Source of the DNA: Oscillospiraceae bacterium
GTDB lineage: Bacteria > Bacillota > Clostridia > Oscillospirales > Acutalibacteraceae
Length of the DNA stretch: 64,000 nt
NCBI GenBank assembly: GCA_910574995.1
Contig: CAJTCS010000002.1
Coordinates: 124,001 to 188,000, forward strand
Direction: 5' to 3'
Numbering within the stretch: the first letter of the stretch is position 1; every line of letters begins with the position of its first letter. A program made the position numbers and the translations under genes. Shown piece by piece: positions 42,206 to 49,643 of this stretch. The notes below the pieces were generated by a model. That model was not told the origin of the DNA and searched no databases. It saw nothing but the letters and a program-made list of their open reading frames with translations.

Positions 42206-42233
42206 AGCCGCTTACTCTTTTCAGAATAAACGG
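42206..42233 (-). terminator. Terminator of the AbiEi-like gene
   Basis: On the minus strand GCCGTTTATTCT pairs with AGAGTAAGCGGC (several mismatches tolerated), loop GAAA, followed by TTTTCTATTTT. Confidence 0.6.
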
Positions 42234-42265
42234 CGCTATATAATGCTATATGTTAGCATATGATA

Positions 42266-42874
42266 TTACAGCCACACACTAATCAAATCTTTCATTCTTT
42301 TCTGTACTCTCAACACTTTCGCGTACTCAATGAGGTTAGGGATATTCTTCTTCTGGTCTTTCACATAGCCCTGAATTGCAGAATGAAAAATCTCCCTGTC
42401 CATCCTGTTCATATTTCGCAGCACATCACAAATGGTACGGTCGCGGTCATAGATACGCACATCCTCTAAATCGACTTTCCCCATTGTTTCCCCAAGCAGA
42501 AGTAACTCCGGCTTAACCCGATATGCTCTGATTGCAGGGTAATCTATCTTGAACCGCTGCCTGGAAACATTTATATTAATGGCAATATTCCACTGAGCTG
42601 GAGTTCGACGGCTGTACCCATAATAGAACAGGGCCGTTTCCATACAGAGAACTGCGTCGGGGAACAGCCGGTTAATCAAAATAACCTCGCTGGCCCCATG
42701 GTCGTTTATCCAATGATAGTACCCCCACCGAACTCTTTCGATCAAACCTTCGTCGAGCAAACGCTGAATATCCCTATAAAACAACTTCTCCGCTGTTAGT
42801 TGGGCTGTCGTCATAACATACCCATATCTTGAAAAAGTCTCGTCAAGGGTTCGCTTATCATTTTGTGTTAGCAT
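42266..42874 (-). CDS. AbiEi-like antitoxin/regulator without visible toxin
   Basis: 202 residues. N-terminal winged helix (about 1-60, YGYVMTTAQLTAEKLFYRDI) and the AbiEi C-terminal region (ETALFYYGYSRRTP, DYPAIRAYRV, YDRDRTICDVLRN). AbiEi is the antitoxin/repressor of the type IV AbiE phage-defence system, normally next to the AbiEii nucleotidyltransferase toxin. None is adjacent. ATG 42874 follows AGAGGTGA. AT-richer than its ParA/ParB neighbours. Confidence 0.8.
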   Translation of the reverse strand: MLTQNDKRTLDETFSRYGYVMTTAQLTAEKLFYRDIQRLLDEGLIERVRWGYYHWINDHGASEVILINRLFPDAVLCMETALFYYGYSRRTPAQWNIAININVSRQRFKIDYPAIRAYRVKPELLLLGETMGKVDLEDVRIYDRDRTICDVLRNMNRMDREIFHSAIQGYVKDQKKNIPNLIEYAKVLRVQKRMKDLISVWL

Positions 42875-42979
42875 TGTCACCTCTGTAGTGAACCGCGTGG
42901 GCAATTTCCCATGCCAAAATAGCTGACTATATTATATTCCACTATCCAGATAAAGTCAAATCAAGGCAGAGAAAAGTGC

Positions 42980-43022
42980 AGTAAATCACACCCACTTATA
43001 CTTATTGACGGTTTGATTTACT
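42980..43022. repeat. Inverted repeat after the left-module tail ORF
   Basis: AGTAAATCA and TGATTTACT separated by about 25 bases, just beyond the stop of the tail ORF at 43056. In the circular form of the left module it would lie downstream of the recombinase stop. Confidence 0.4.
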
Positions 43023-43037
43023 ACAAATTTTTCTACC

Positions 43038-43279
43038 AGCTTGTCACCCACCAACCTACGCTTTCCACCCCTCTATCCCACACTTTTTCGACGCCACACC
43101 ACATATGTTTATCGCCCTCTCTACCCCTGAAACCCTGATAGAATAAGGCTTCCCAGCGTTTTCACTCTCGCCGTACTTTCTCACTCTATCAAACGTCGAG
43201 AAGCTATGTATCGCAAACCCTACCGTGTCATGCTCGTCCCCAAACCGCACAAACGGAACATTACCGGTGCTTCGGAGGG
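43038..43279. repeat. Internal copy of the element's right end (direct repeat with 48,912-49,155)
   Basis: About 240 bp, strongly similar without gaps over the final 222 bp to the true right end. Both copies end in TTACCGGTGCTTCGGAG then GG. It contains an internal att-like site (GGTGCTTC, GGAG, GG at 43278-43279, then GTAGGAATC). This shows that the element is a tandem composite. Confidence 0.88.
43056..43277 (-). CDS. Recombinase tail ORF, left-module copy
   Basis: 73 codons plus stop: LRSTGNVPFVRFGDEHDTVG, FAIHSFSTFDRVRKYGESEN, then ASKKCGIEGWKA. It has no start of its own. In a circle made from the left module it is in frame with recombinase codon 555. Compared with the right copy it differs at 9 residues, with about 12 further synonymous codon changes and no indels. 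Confidence 0.7.
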   Translation of the reverse strand, partial: LRSTGNVPFVRFGDEHDTVGFAIHSFSTFDRVRKYGESENAGKPYSIRVSGVERAINICGVASKKCGIEGWKA

Positions 43280-43500
43280 GTAGGAATCGCAGACTTGACA
43301 GACCTATTTTAGGCACTACATTTGCCGAGATTACTTACTGTCATATATGACTTCAATCACTGTAATGAAAATTGCAAATAGGAAAACCGCTTATTCTTTT
43401 TTAGAATGAGCGGTTTTGTTATAACATTGAAAGCTTGCATTATCCCAATGGGTCTTTTTCAAATTACAACTGTTTCAAGTTACGGGCCTGTATAAGCATT
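43280..43500. other. Left end of the right (defence) module
   Basis: The minus strand keeps about 13 codons (PKIGLSSLRFLP) in frame with the tail ORF, as if a lost recombinase once ended here. A hairpin (next entry) lies at 43383-43417. No gene. Confidence 0.45.
43383..43417. terminator. Hairpin after the YdcF-like gene
   Basis: AAAACCGCTTATTCT and AGAATGAGCGGTTTT (one mismatch) around a T-rich loop, followed by GTT. Same style as the 42206-42233 terminator. Confidence 0.6.
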
Positions 43501-44181
43501 CTATCCGTTATTATAGTTAGGATTTCTTAAACGACGCATTTCCTCGGCGGCTTTTGAATTGCCTTGTAGGCCGTGGCCGTCATCGATTAGGGAAGGTATG
43601 GCTTTGAAAATTTCATCAACGTAGTTATGGTACATCCGATCTGTAGTAACCGTATGGAAGTACGGCAACATGCCAAATTGTATGTAACTGAGCGCTTTCC
43701 GCATCATTTGCGCGGAAGAGCATACGCAATGCAGCCGTCCATAGTCTAATGATTCAAAAAGTTTTGTCGCAACATAACATTCATCTGAAGAATTATAAAC
43801 GCCCTCATTCCCTTTAAATTGCACATTAGCATTTTCACCATACAAATCATCTTCAGTAACGCCGAGTTCAGCAAGGAAAGCAACCCCCGCAGAGCTGAGA
43901 GAAATTTCATCGACAATTCCATTATTCTGGTGAAGACTTCCGGGAACATATATCTTCACTGGAATGCCTCTTGCTCGTTCTTTGTCATAGATATACTTTC
44001 CCAAGCGCAAACGTTTTTCAAATTCCTCGTTTGGACGTCCGTCTTCCATTAGCGGATGTTGGGCAGCTACTTCGATCAAAACGCCTTGATTGCCTAAACG
44101 ATCCTTAGTATTCTTCTCTGCAGCCGCATAGAGTTCTCGCCAATGATTGTACCGTTCCATATTATAGGGTGTAACTGACAT
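43501..44181 (-). CDS. YdcF/DUF218-like protein (weak match)
   Basis: 226 residues. Order of features recalls DUF218: an N-terminal strand (GVLIEVAAQHPLMEDGR), RLRLGKYIYDKERARGIPVK (gathering region), SSDECYVATKLFES, and CSSAQMMRKALSYIQFGMLP near the end, resembling the ...HM.RA... motif. YdcF-like proteins are of uncertain function and may handle nucleotides or cell-wall precursors. ATG 44181 follows AAGGAGG. Cotranscribed with the membrane/PLD-like gene 23 bp upstream. Confidence 0.5.
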   Translation of the reverse strand: MSVTPYNMERYNHWRELYAAAEKNTKDRLGNQGVLIEVAAQHPLMEDGRPNEEFEKRLRLGKYIYDKERARGIPVKIYVPGSLHQNNGIVDEISLSSAGVAFLAELGVTEDDLYGENANVQFKGNEGVYNSSDECYVATKLFESLDYGRLHCVCSSAQMMRKALSYIQFGMLPYFHTVTTDRMYHNYVDEIFKAIPSLIDDGHGLQGNSKAAEEMRRLRNPNYNNG

Positions 44182-44204
44182 AACTTTGTCCTCCTTAAGT
44201 TTTA

Positions 44205-44966
44205 TTATGTATTGCTATTTTCGGATGATGATTTCAATTGTAGCTTTTCTACCTTTTTGTCTGAATCCTGCATGAGTCTCCAAATCGTATCAAACGATGT
44301 TTCCATCATCTCAATCATATCCGGAGAATTATTTTCATCGTAAGTCGGCTTTCTTTCACCTCTTAACACCATCGCATCCCCTGACCTGAGCGGTGGGAGA
44401 GTAATCGATAACCATGCATGAACACTACCATCCCGGTAATATGCCAAAATAAATGGCAAACGGTATTCCGAATTATAGAGCCGTATCCGCATGGGAGTAC
44501 TCCCATATTCTACCAGCATTTTCTCAATTTCAGTCTTAATAAATGTATTTTCTTCTCGAATTGGTTTTCCGAATCTTATGGTGTTCTTCTCCATCTCTTC
44601 AATATCAGTCAAAAAACCACTGTCAGGGTCAGCAATCAAAACCTGGACTTCAGCGCCATTTTTCATTGCTGCCAACAATTCTGTTTTATAAGTTTTGTAA
44701 TAATTCACTCCTGACACATTGATAATTTTGATCTGTTTAGCATTTTTACACATCTGCTTGACTTCACGAGTAGTTTGCCAAGTGCCATTGATACCCAAAA
44801 AGCCATATGACCGCAGCCGCTTATATACCAGGATTTTTTTAAAATTTGTCTTTATTATCAAGTATCCTACAATTCCGGCCACACCGCTGACGAGCAAACC
44901 AGAAATAATATCCGTTACACATTGGTAAAAGTAATGCATTATGTCCGCATATGATATAGTAAGCAT
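44205..44966 (-). CDS. Membrane-anchored PLD-like protein of unknown function
   Basis: 253 residues. One or two N-terminal membrane segments (about 15-45, GLLVSGVAGIVGYLII), then a cytoplasmic domain with IKIINVSGVNYYKTYKTELL and AMKNGAEVQVLIADPDSG, which recalls the core of phospholipase-D-like domains (no HKD motif seen), and a polar tail. ATG 44966 follows GAGGAAT. With the YdcF-like gene it may form a two-gene defence system; this is inference from the surroundings. Confidence 0.5.
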   Translation of the reverse strand: MLTISYADIMHYFYQCVTDIISGLLVSGVAGIVGYLIIKTNFKKILVYKRLRSYGFLGINGTWQTTREVKQMCKNAKQIKIINVSGVNYYKTYKTELLAAMKNGAEVQVLIADPDSGFLTDIEEMEKNTIRFGKPIREENTFIKTEIEKMLVEYGSTPMRIRLYNSEYRLPFILAYYRDGSVHAWLSITLPPLRSGDAMVLRGERKPTYDENNSPDMIEMMETSFDTIWRLMQDSDKKVEKLQLKSSSENSNT

Positions 44967-45093
44967 TGTTTTATTCCTCTTTGTCTATAAGAAACACTAC
45001 ATAATTGCAATTTTATTCATATTATATCATAAATTAAATTGTGAATTTTACTTTTGCATATTGGGATTACAGAATTTAGCAGTGAATTGCTGA

Positions 45094-46521
45094 TTATACA
45101 ACTTCAATATCAATATATTGATATTCTTCTTCTAAATATTCTGAACACATAAGAGAAATTCTAGCTTTAAAAAATCCTTTACTCATAGGTACAAGACATA
45201 TTTCGCAATATCTCTCTAAGTCTTTATGCGGAATTTGCCTAGTATCTATAAAAACACTGTTTTTCCCAATAGAAATACCATAGCCTCCTATAGCAGGTGT
45301 GGTAAAATCAAAATTCAATGCATCAATAGCATTTGGAAAGGAACCTGTATATCCAGGATTTAATAATTGATCTATAAACTTTGGAAGAGGATGCATTTGC
45401 CTTTCATACTCTTTTTCTGCCTCAGCAATCGGGTCAGTAGGCAGTGAGGGTGCGATAGGCTTTTCTAGTTTCTCTATTTCCTTTTTACTAAAAGTTAAAA
45501 TTTCCTCTGGGAAATCTATAGAGACTCGGACATCAGTTGCCTTTGCTGTTCCATTATTAGATATTTGTAAACACACTGCAGCAAACGCTGTATGTATCCT
45601 CTGATACTTTGTCATTTTCTCAATATAATCATCTACTTCTTCTTTGCTTGGTAGGGCTGAATTATATTTCTCAATAGCCTCATTAGTAATGTAAGAATCC
45701 AAATGTGCATCTATACATGATCTATCAAGAGGCTCATAACGATTGCGAAGATGTTCGATATCACTCAATATAAGACGGAGTTTAATGTGTTTTCTGTCTA
45801 TTTCTAGAATTGGATTTGCAGTAGAGTTGCTTTCAAGTGTATCGTGATTTTCTATGCTATCCTCTAAAGTAAACGCTGCCTCAAGCTTTGGTGTGCGTTT
45901 TTCAACTTGAGACTTCAATTTCAAATTTTCTTCTTGTAGTTCTCTCACTAGGCTATTCAGTTTAAGTATTTCAGCATGGCTTCTTTCTAAATCAAAACTA
46001 TCGCTTCGTACCCACCCTGGCCTCCTTTTTCTACCTATCTGTTTATAGAGCGCCGCTGTAACTTTTTGAGCGAGTTCGTCAGTGTTTTTCCACCATTCAA
46101 CTAGCCTGTCAGAAGCAACCGTCTTTTTGAACTGTTCCAACTTTTGAGATTTACATAAATCAGTTTCAATGTTTGCTTTCTTAATCTCAACGTCATCACT
46201 AATGATAAAAGCAAGTATTGGTATTCCTTTTTCCTTTGCATACCAGAATTCCTTTTCCGTATAGCTTATTCCTGCATCATCTCCTGATGTAATTACAGTG
46301 CCATACCTTTGCCCAACGATGAGAAGATAATAATCTGAGCTATCAATTGTCTCTTGAATAATTTCCCACTGTTCTTCGTCTGCAGCGCCAAACAATTCCA
46401 TACCAACGGGGAAATGCATCATTGACAGGATGGCATCGCGAACCTTGTTGCGTGCCTCAATAAGGTCTTTATATGTTGATGAAATGAATATCTGATACTT
46501 CTTGTCCAATGTGTTTATCAA
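45094..46521 (-). CDS. DUF4062-domain protein with coiled coil
   Basis: 475 residues. N-terminal DUF4062 (about 8-110: KYQIFISSTYKDLIEARNKV, YYLLIVGQRYGTVI, ISYTEKEFWYAKEKGIPILA), a TIR-like fold often found in immune and NLR-like proteins, then a coiled coil (about 180-215) and an unclassified C-terminal region. TTG starts are possible at 46521 and 46509. No NTPase domain is seen, so it is not a full STAND protein. AT-rich. Confidence 0.75.
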   Translation of the reverse strand: MINTLDKKYQIFISSTYKDLIEARNKVRDAILSMMHFPVGMELFGAADEEQWEIIQETIDSSDYYLLIVGQRYGTVITSGDDAGISYTEKEFWYAKEKGIPILAFIISDDVEIKKANIETDLCKSQKLEQFKKTVASDRLVEWWKNTDELAQKVTAALYKQIGRKRRPGWVRSDSFDLERSHAEILKLNSLVRELQEENLKLKSQVEKRTPKLEAAFTLEDSIENHDTLESNSTANPILEIDRKHIKLRLILSDIEHLRNRYEPLDRSCIDAHLDSYITNEAIEKYNSALPSKEEVDDYIEKMTKYQRIHTAFAAVCLQISNNGTAKATDVRVSIDFPEEILTFSKKEIEKLEKPIAPSLPTDPIAEAEKEYERQMHPLPKFIDQLLNPGYTGSFPNAIDALNFDFTTPAIGGYGISIGKNSVFIDTRQIPHKDLERYCEICLVPMSKGFFKARISLMCSEYLEEEYQYIDIEVV

Positions 46522-46978
46522 CCTTTCCCACTAAATGTAATTCGTTATACCGTTCCACTTCTAAAAAATAAGCACGAAATTTAATCTCATTCATAGCAGG
46601 ATTTTTTGTAGTGTCTGTATCCCAGATATAAACATTATTATATCGATTATACGGACAAGCCCCTCCTATGTCCACGGTATATCTATACCTCAGAATATTT
46701 TAACACAAACTTTCAGATTCACAAACAATATTCCGAATCTCAGTACCATTATAAATCCACTTTGTTTCTCCAGTAAGTTCCACTCTGTTCCCGTCATTTT
46801 AACGAAAATAGATATTTATTTTGAGAATTTATGCAGGGCAATTGTTTACATCACTTTTTTGCAAATTTATAGCAATATATTGTCCAAACCCTATATTTTA
46901 TATTGAGATAAAGCTCCTGCCAGCAAATGTCAATAAAAAGTTCAGGCCAATGATAAGATTTCAATTCAAACTTCTAAC
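46522..46978. other. AT-rich intergenic stretch
   Basis: A 68-codon frame (46469-46675, minus) overlaps the DUF4062 start and has no ribosome site. I see no RNA gene or clear promoter. It may hold decayed sequence. Confidence 0.4.
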
Positions 46979-47720
46979 CTATCGCAACAAGGATGAATTA
47001 TAATCCACAATATAGAAAACACACGTGCAAAGAACGGGCACCAATTGTTGCTCTTTCAAATTACTAAGCTGAGCTTTTAGTATATCTACGGAATCGGGCA
47101 GAAGCTGCATCATGTCATCTACTAACTGCTTAGTTTCAGCCACAATCCAAGATTTTTTGATATTCTGCCCGATTACTATGTCACATTCCTCTTTTGTTGC
47201 CGCAAACTTCGCATAACTATGGTTCCGATTTTCTCGAGTAACCCTTTCCTTATACTTGTGATTACGAAGCTCCTCCAAAGAAGCAGTATAGTGGTAATAC
47301 TCCTCATCAGGAATGCTCTTCATATGATAGAACGCTTCCACCATAGGATAATTCAAATAAAGTTTCCCCATGTCCGAAGATTCCACAAAATAGGATGCCA
47401 TTTCCACGATTTTGTCTGCCGAAAATGCCGGATCTTGCGGATCTAAGTCAAAAATCAGAAGTATATCAGAATATCTTTCATCAAACAGTTTCTTCTTTTC
47501 TAAGTCACGCTCATGCTCTTTCAGGATTTGCAGAATGTCCATGGACGCCGGATCATCGTCACGGAACATCTCATTGTAGAGGACATATATATTTGGTATT
47601 GTAAGAAACGATCTCATGACTGTCGCTGATCCCGTACACCTCAAGTAAATGTCCCATCAGCCGGTAGTCTGTCTTTTCCCCTTCAACAAGCACAAGAATT
47701 TTACTTTTGCCCTCAGCCAT
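46979..47720 (-). pseudogene. TOPRIM-like effector paired with the AAA15 ATPase, frameshifted
   Basis: First frame from ATG 47720: KILVLVEGEKTDYRLMGHLL then HEIVSYNT, stop. Second frame: IYVLYNEMFRDDDP, DILLIFDLDPQDPAFS, to a stop at 46979. One A too many in the AAA at 47592-47594 joins them (246 residues). The Glu of VEGEKTD and the DxD of FDLDPQD fit a TOPRIM nuclease/OLD-like fold. The start overlaps the ATPase stop. PARIS-type (AriA/AriB) or RloAB-like defence is the best guess. Confidence 0.65.
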
Positions 47721-48810
47721 TGAACTCACCGCTCATATACAGCTTTTCCAGATTGTGCCCTTCACGCAACTCTCGTGTGGTGGCGTTGGCCAAAGAGGTT
47801 AGTTTATCTTTTGTCAGAATGAAGTAGCAATCCGGGCGCATGATTTTGTTTGTCAGCAAGTTGGTGTTGTGTGAAGTCAAGACCACTTGGGTGTTTGACA
47901 TTTTTTCTAGAATGGAAACTATGCTCTCTGCCAGCTCAAAATGATAAAAAGCGTCAAATTCATCGATAAACATAAATGACACATCTTTTGCAGTTTTATA
48001 CCAGTAGAAAAAAGTATAAAGAGCACGAGTTCCATTGGAAGCAACTCTAAAAAATGGTAATGGGGTTTCGGTGTCAAAATACAATGTTTTCTTACCGTCT
48101 GCGTTTGTCCTTACCGTCAATCCATCCTCAATACCGGACGCACGAAGGAGAACTTCAAATTCATGGAGCGTTGCTTTCTCATACATAAAATCGTGATAAT
48201 CATTGCTCTGTGACTTAAATCCGATATAGCGGTTTTCATTCAAACTTCTAAACCAAAGCATATTATTGACAAAACGCATCATGCGCCGCAGGGGGTGCTG
48301 ATCATCCAAAACTGTATTGTTTATGACATACTTTAAGATACAGTCCGTTTCCTGGAACGCCCAATTCAAGGTAGGGGCCAGTTCCTTGATACCATCTGTT
48401 GTTCCGCGATTGGTGGAATAGTCATACTCATAGAGCAACGTAGAATCCATTATGAGTTTCTCATAAATCAAGGTTTGCTTTTCATCCTTGTGATAGTAGT
48501 AATCTAAGATACTTTCATCAAACTGGAACACATAGTGGAAAGCTGCAAATTCATTCGGACTCTCCACGTTCAGATAGTAGTCATAGAGATTAGGAGTTAC
48601 GTTCTTAGAGGACAGATGTGAAACAATGTCGAACAGTGCGAGTCCGAAATTGGACTTGCCGATTGCATTCTTGCCATATATGATTGCTTTACCAATCAAG
48701 TCATTGGAAATACATTGAGCATTAAATTTGTAATCCCGCACGTCAGAAAAATCCAAGCGGACGGTATCTTTGAAATTCTTGAATCCGGAAATCTCGAATA
48801 GCTTTAACAT
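47713..48810 (-). CDS. AAA15-family ABC-type ATPase, probable defence ATPase
   Basis: 365 residues. Walker A in AIIYGKNAIGKSNFGLALFD, a long middle region, signature-like VASNGTRALYTFFYW, Walker B SFMFIDEFDAF and QVVLTSHNTNLLT. This is the ATPase type of PARIS AriA, RloA and related anti-phage systems. ATG 48810 lies 8 bases after GGAGG. The stop overlaps the start of the TOPRIM-like partner. It may trigger the partner nuclease upon phage sensing; here the partner is frameshifted. Confidence 0.82.
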   Translation of the reverse strand: MLKLFEISGFKNFKDTVRLDFSDVRDYKFNAQCISNDLIGKAIIYGKNAIGKSNFGLALFDIVSHLSSKNVTPNLYDYYLNVESPNEFAAFHYVFQFDESILDYYYHKDEKQTLIYEKLIMDSTLLYEYDYSTNRGTTDGIKELAPTLNWAFQETDCILKYVINNTVLDDQHPLRRMMRFVNNMLWFRSLNENRYIGFKSQSNDYHDFMYEKATLHEFEVLLRASGIEDGLTVRTNADGKKTLYFDTETPLPFFRVASNGTRALYTFFYWYKTAKDVSFMFIDEFDAFYHFELAESIVSILEKMSNTQVVLTSHNTNLLTNKIMRPDCYFILTKDKLTSLANATTRELREGHNLEKLYMSGEFNG

Positions 48811-48860
48811 AGGCAATTCCTCCACAGCTATATTATAGCCATTTTACAGGGGATAGTCAA

Positions 48861-48889
48861 CAACATCCGTAAAAAAATTACGGATGTTG
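48861..48889. terminator. Hairpin after the right-end tail ORF
   Basis: CAACATCCGTAA and TTACGGATGTTG around AAAAA. It lies 42 bp beyond the stop of the tail ORF on the minus strand, in the position of a terminator for the recombinase transcript in the circular form. Confidence 0.65.
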
Positions 48890-48911
48890 TTCTCGGCTAA
48901 TAATCTTCCCT

Positions 48912-49155
48912 CAGCTTGTCCACCTACCAGTCTACGCTTTCCATCCCTCTATCCCACACTTTTTCGACGCCACACCACATATGTTTATCCTCCTCTCGAC
49001 CTCCGAAACCCTGATAGAATAAAGCTTTCCTGCTTTTTCGCCTTCACCGTACTTCCTCACCCTCTCAAACGTCGAAAAGCTATGTATCGCAAACCCCACC
49101 GTGTCATGCTCACCCCCGAACAGCGCAAACGGAACATTACCGGTGCTTCGGAGGG
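48912..49155. repeat. Right end of the element (direct repeat with 43,038-43,279)
   Basis: Same structure as the internal copy and ending GGTGCTTC, GGAG, core GG at 49154-49155. Confidence 0.88.
48932..49153 (-). CDS. Recombinase C-terminal tail ORF, used after excision
   Basis: 73 codons plus stop: LRSTGNVPFALFGGEHDTVG, FAIHSFSTFERVRKYGEGEK, then AGKLYSIRVSEVERRINICG and ASKKCGIEGWKA. There is no start of its own. Across the rebuilt attP it is in frame with recombinase codon 555 (ACC, whose CC is the core). Purifying selection between the two copies supports real coding. The fold is unknown. Confidence 0.75.
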   Translation of the reverse strand, partial: LRSTGNVPFALFGGEHDTVGFAIHSFSTFERVRKYGEGEKAGKLYSIRVSEVERRINICGVASKKCGIEGWKA

Positions 49156-49168
49156 CACAGAAGAGCTG
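49142..49168 (+). mobile_element. attR of the cotJC element
   Basis: Element half GGTGCTTC, GGAG, core GG (49154-49155), chromosomal half CACAGAAGAG. With attL it predicts attP GGTGCTTC-GGAG-GG-TAGT-GAAGCCCC, a near-perfect dyad centred on GG. Confidence 0.85.
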
Positions 49169-49570
49169 GGGCACCTGGAGATGGTAGGCACCATTGTGTA
49201 CCAGTTGACCCGGGACCTGACCCCCGAGCAGATACAGGAGGCAGGGTTTGACGCCTACTTTGTGGACCACACCACAGGCGTGTATCCGGTCGCGGCTTCT
49301 GGGATGCCCTTCAGCGCGGCGACCATTGCGGTAACGGGGGATACTATCGCCGACCTAAACGAGGACCTGAGCGCGGAACAAAAAGCCCGCATGACCTACG
49401 ACAATATCCTGCGGTTTGCGGATGACCCAGACGTGCGGGACCCCATCAAGTTCCTGCGGGAGCGTGAAGTTGTGCACTTCCAGCGTTTTGGCGAGGGGCT
49501 GCGCATCCTCACGGATAAGCTGGATTCCAAGAACTTCTACGCGTTCAACCCCTCTTTTGACAAGGCATAA
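49156..49570 (+). CDS. cotJC: CotJC manganese-catalase-like coat protein, 3' part (interrupted)
   Basis: The remaining 138 codons: EELGHLEMVGTIVYQLTRDL, DLSAEQKARMTYDNILRFAD, KFLREREVVHFQRFGEGL, and the end FNPSFDKA. The first codon (GGC) is shared with the core. Manganese-catalase ligand motifs (E..H, E..H) lie in both blocks. In the integrated state a frame from ATG 49081 in the element (MYRKPHRVMLTPEQRKRN) reads into this part and could yield an N-terminally altered fragment; its ribosome site is weak. Confidence 0.93.
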
Positions 49571-49584
49571 AGAAGAGAAAAACC

Positions 49585-49627
49585 ATGGGGGAAGGCCGGC
49601 GGGGCTATCGCACGGGCCTTTCCCCAT
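49585..49627. terminator. Terminator between cotJC and the symporter gene
   Basis: ATGGGGGAAGGCC pairs with GGGCCTTTCCCCAT (one bulge) between convergent genes. Confidence 0.7.
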
Positions 49628-49643
49628 ATGCTGGTTTATAGCA

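Larger units (their letters stand above)
36866..49155. mobile_element. 12,290-bp skin-like element inserted in cotJC
   Basis: Bounded by a GG core at each end and by the two halves of cotJC. It encodes its own large serine recombinase at the left end plus ParA/ParB, a toxin-like protein, a lipoprotein and defence-type genes. A second copy of the right-end sequence at 43,038-43,279 divides it into a left module (36,866-43,279) and an AT-richer right module (43,280-49,155). Like skin in sigK, exact excision would rebuild the host sporulation gene. Confidence 0.92.

Noticed and set aside
46469..46675. 68-codon minus-strand frame as a gene
   Set aside because: It overlaps the DUF4062 start, has no ribosome site and no recognisable product.
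36864..49154. A larger target-site duplication at the element ends
   Set aside because: Only the GG core is shared. Flanking bases differ on both sides, as expected for serine recombinase integration.
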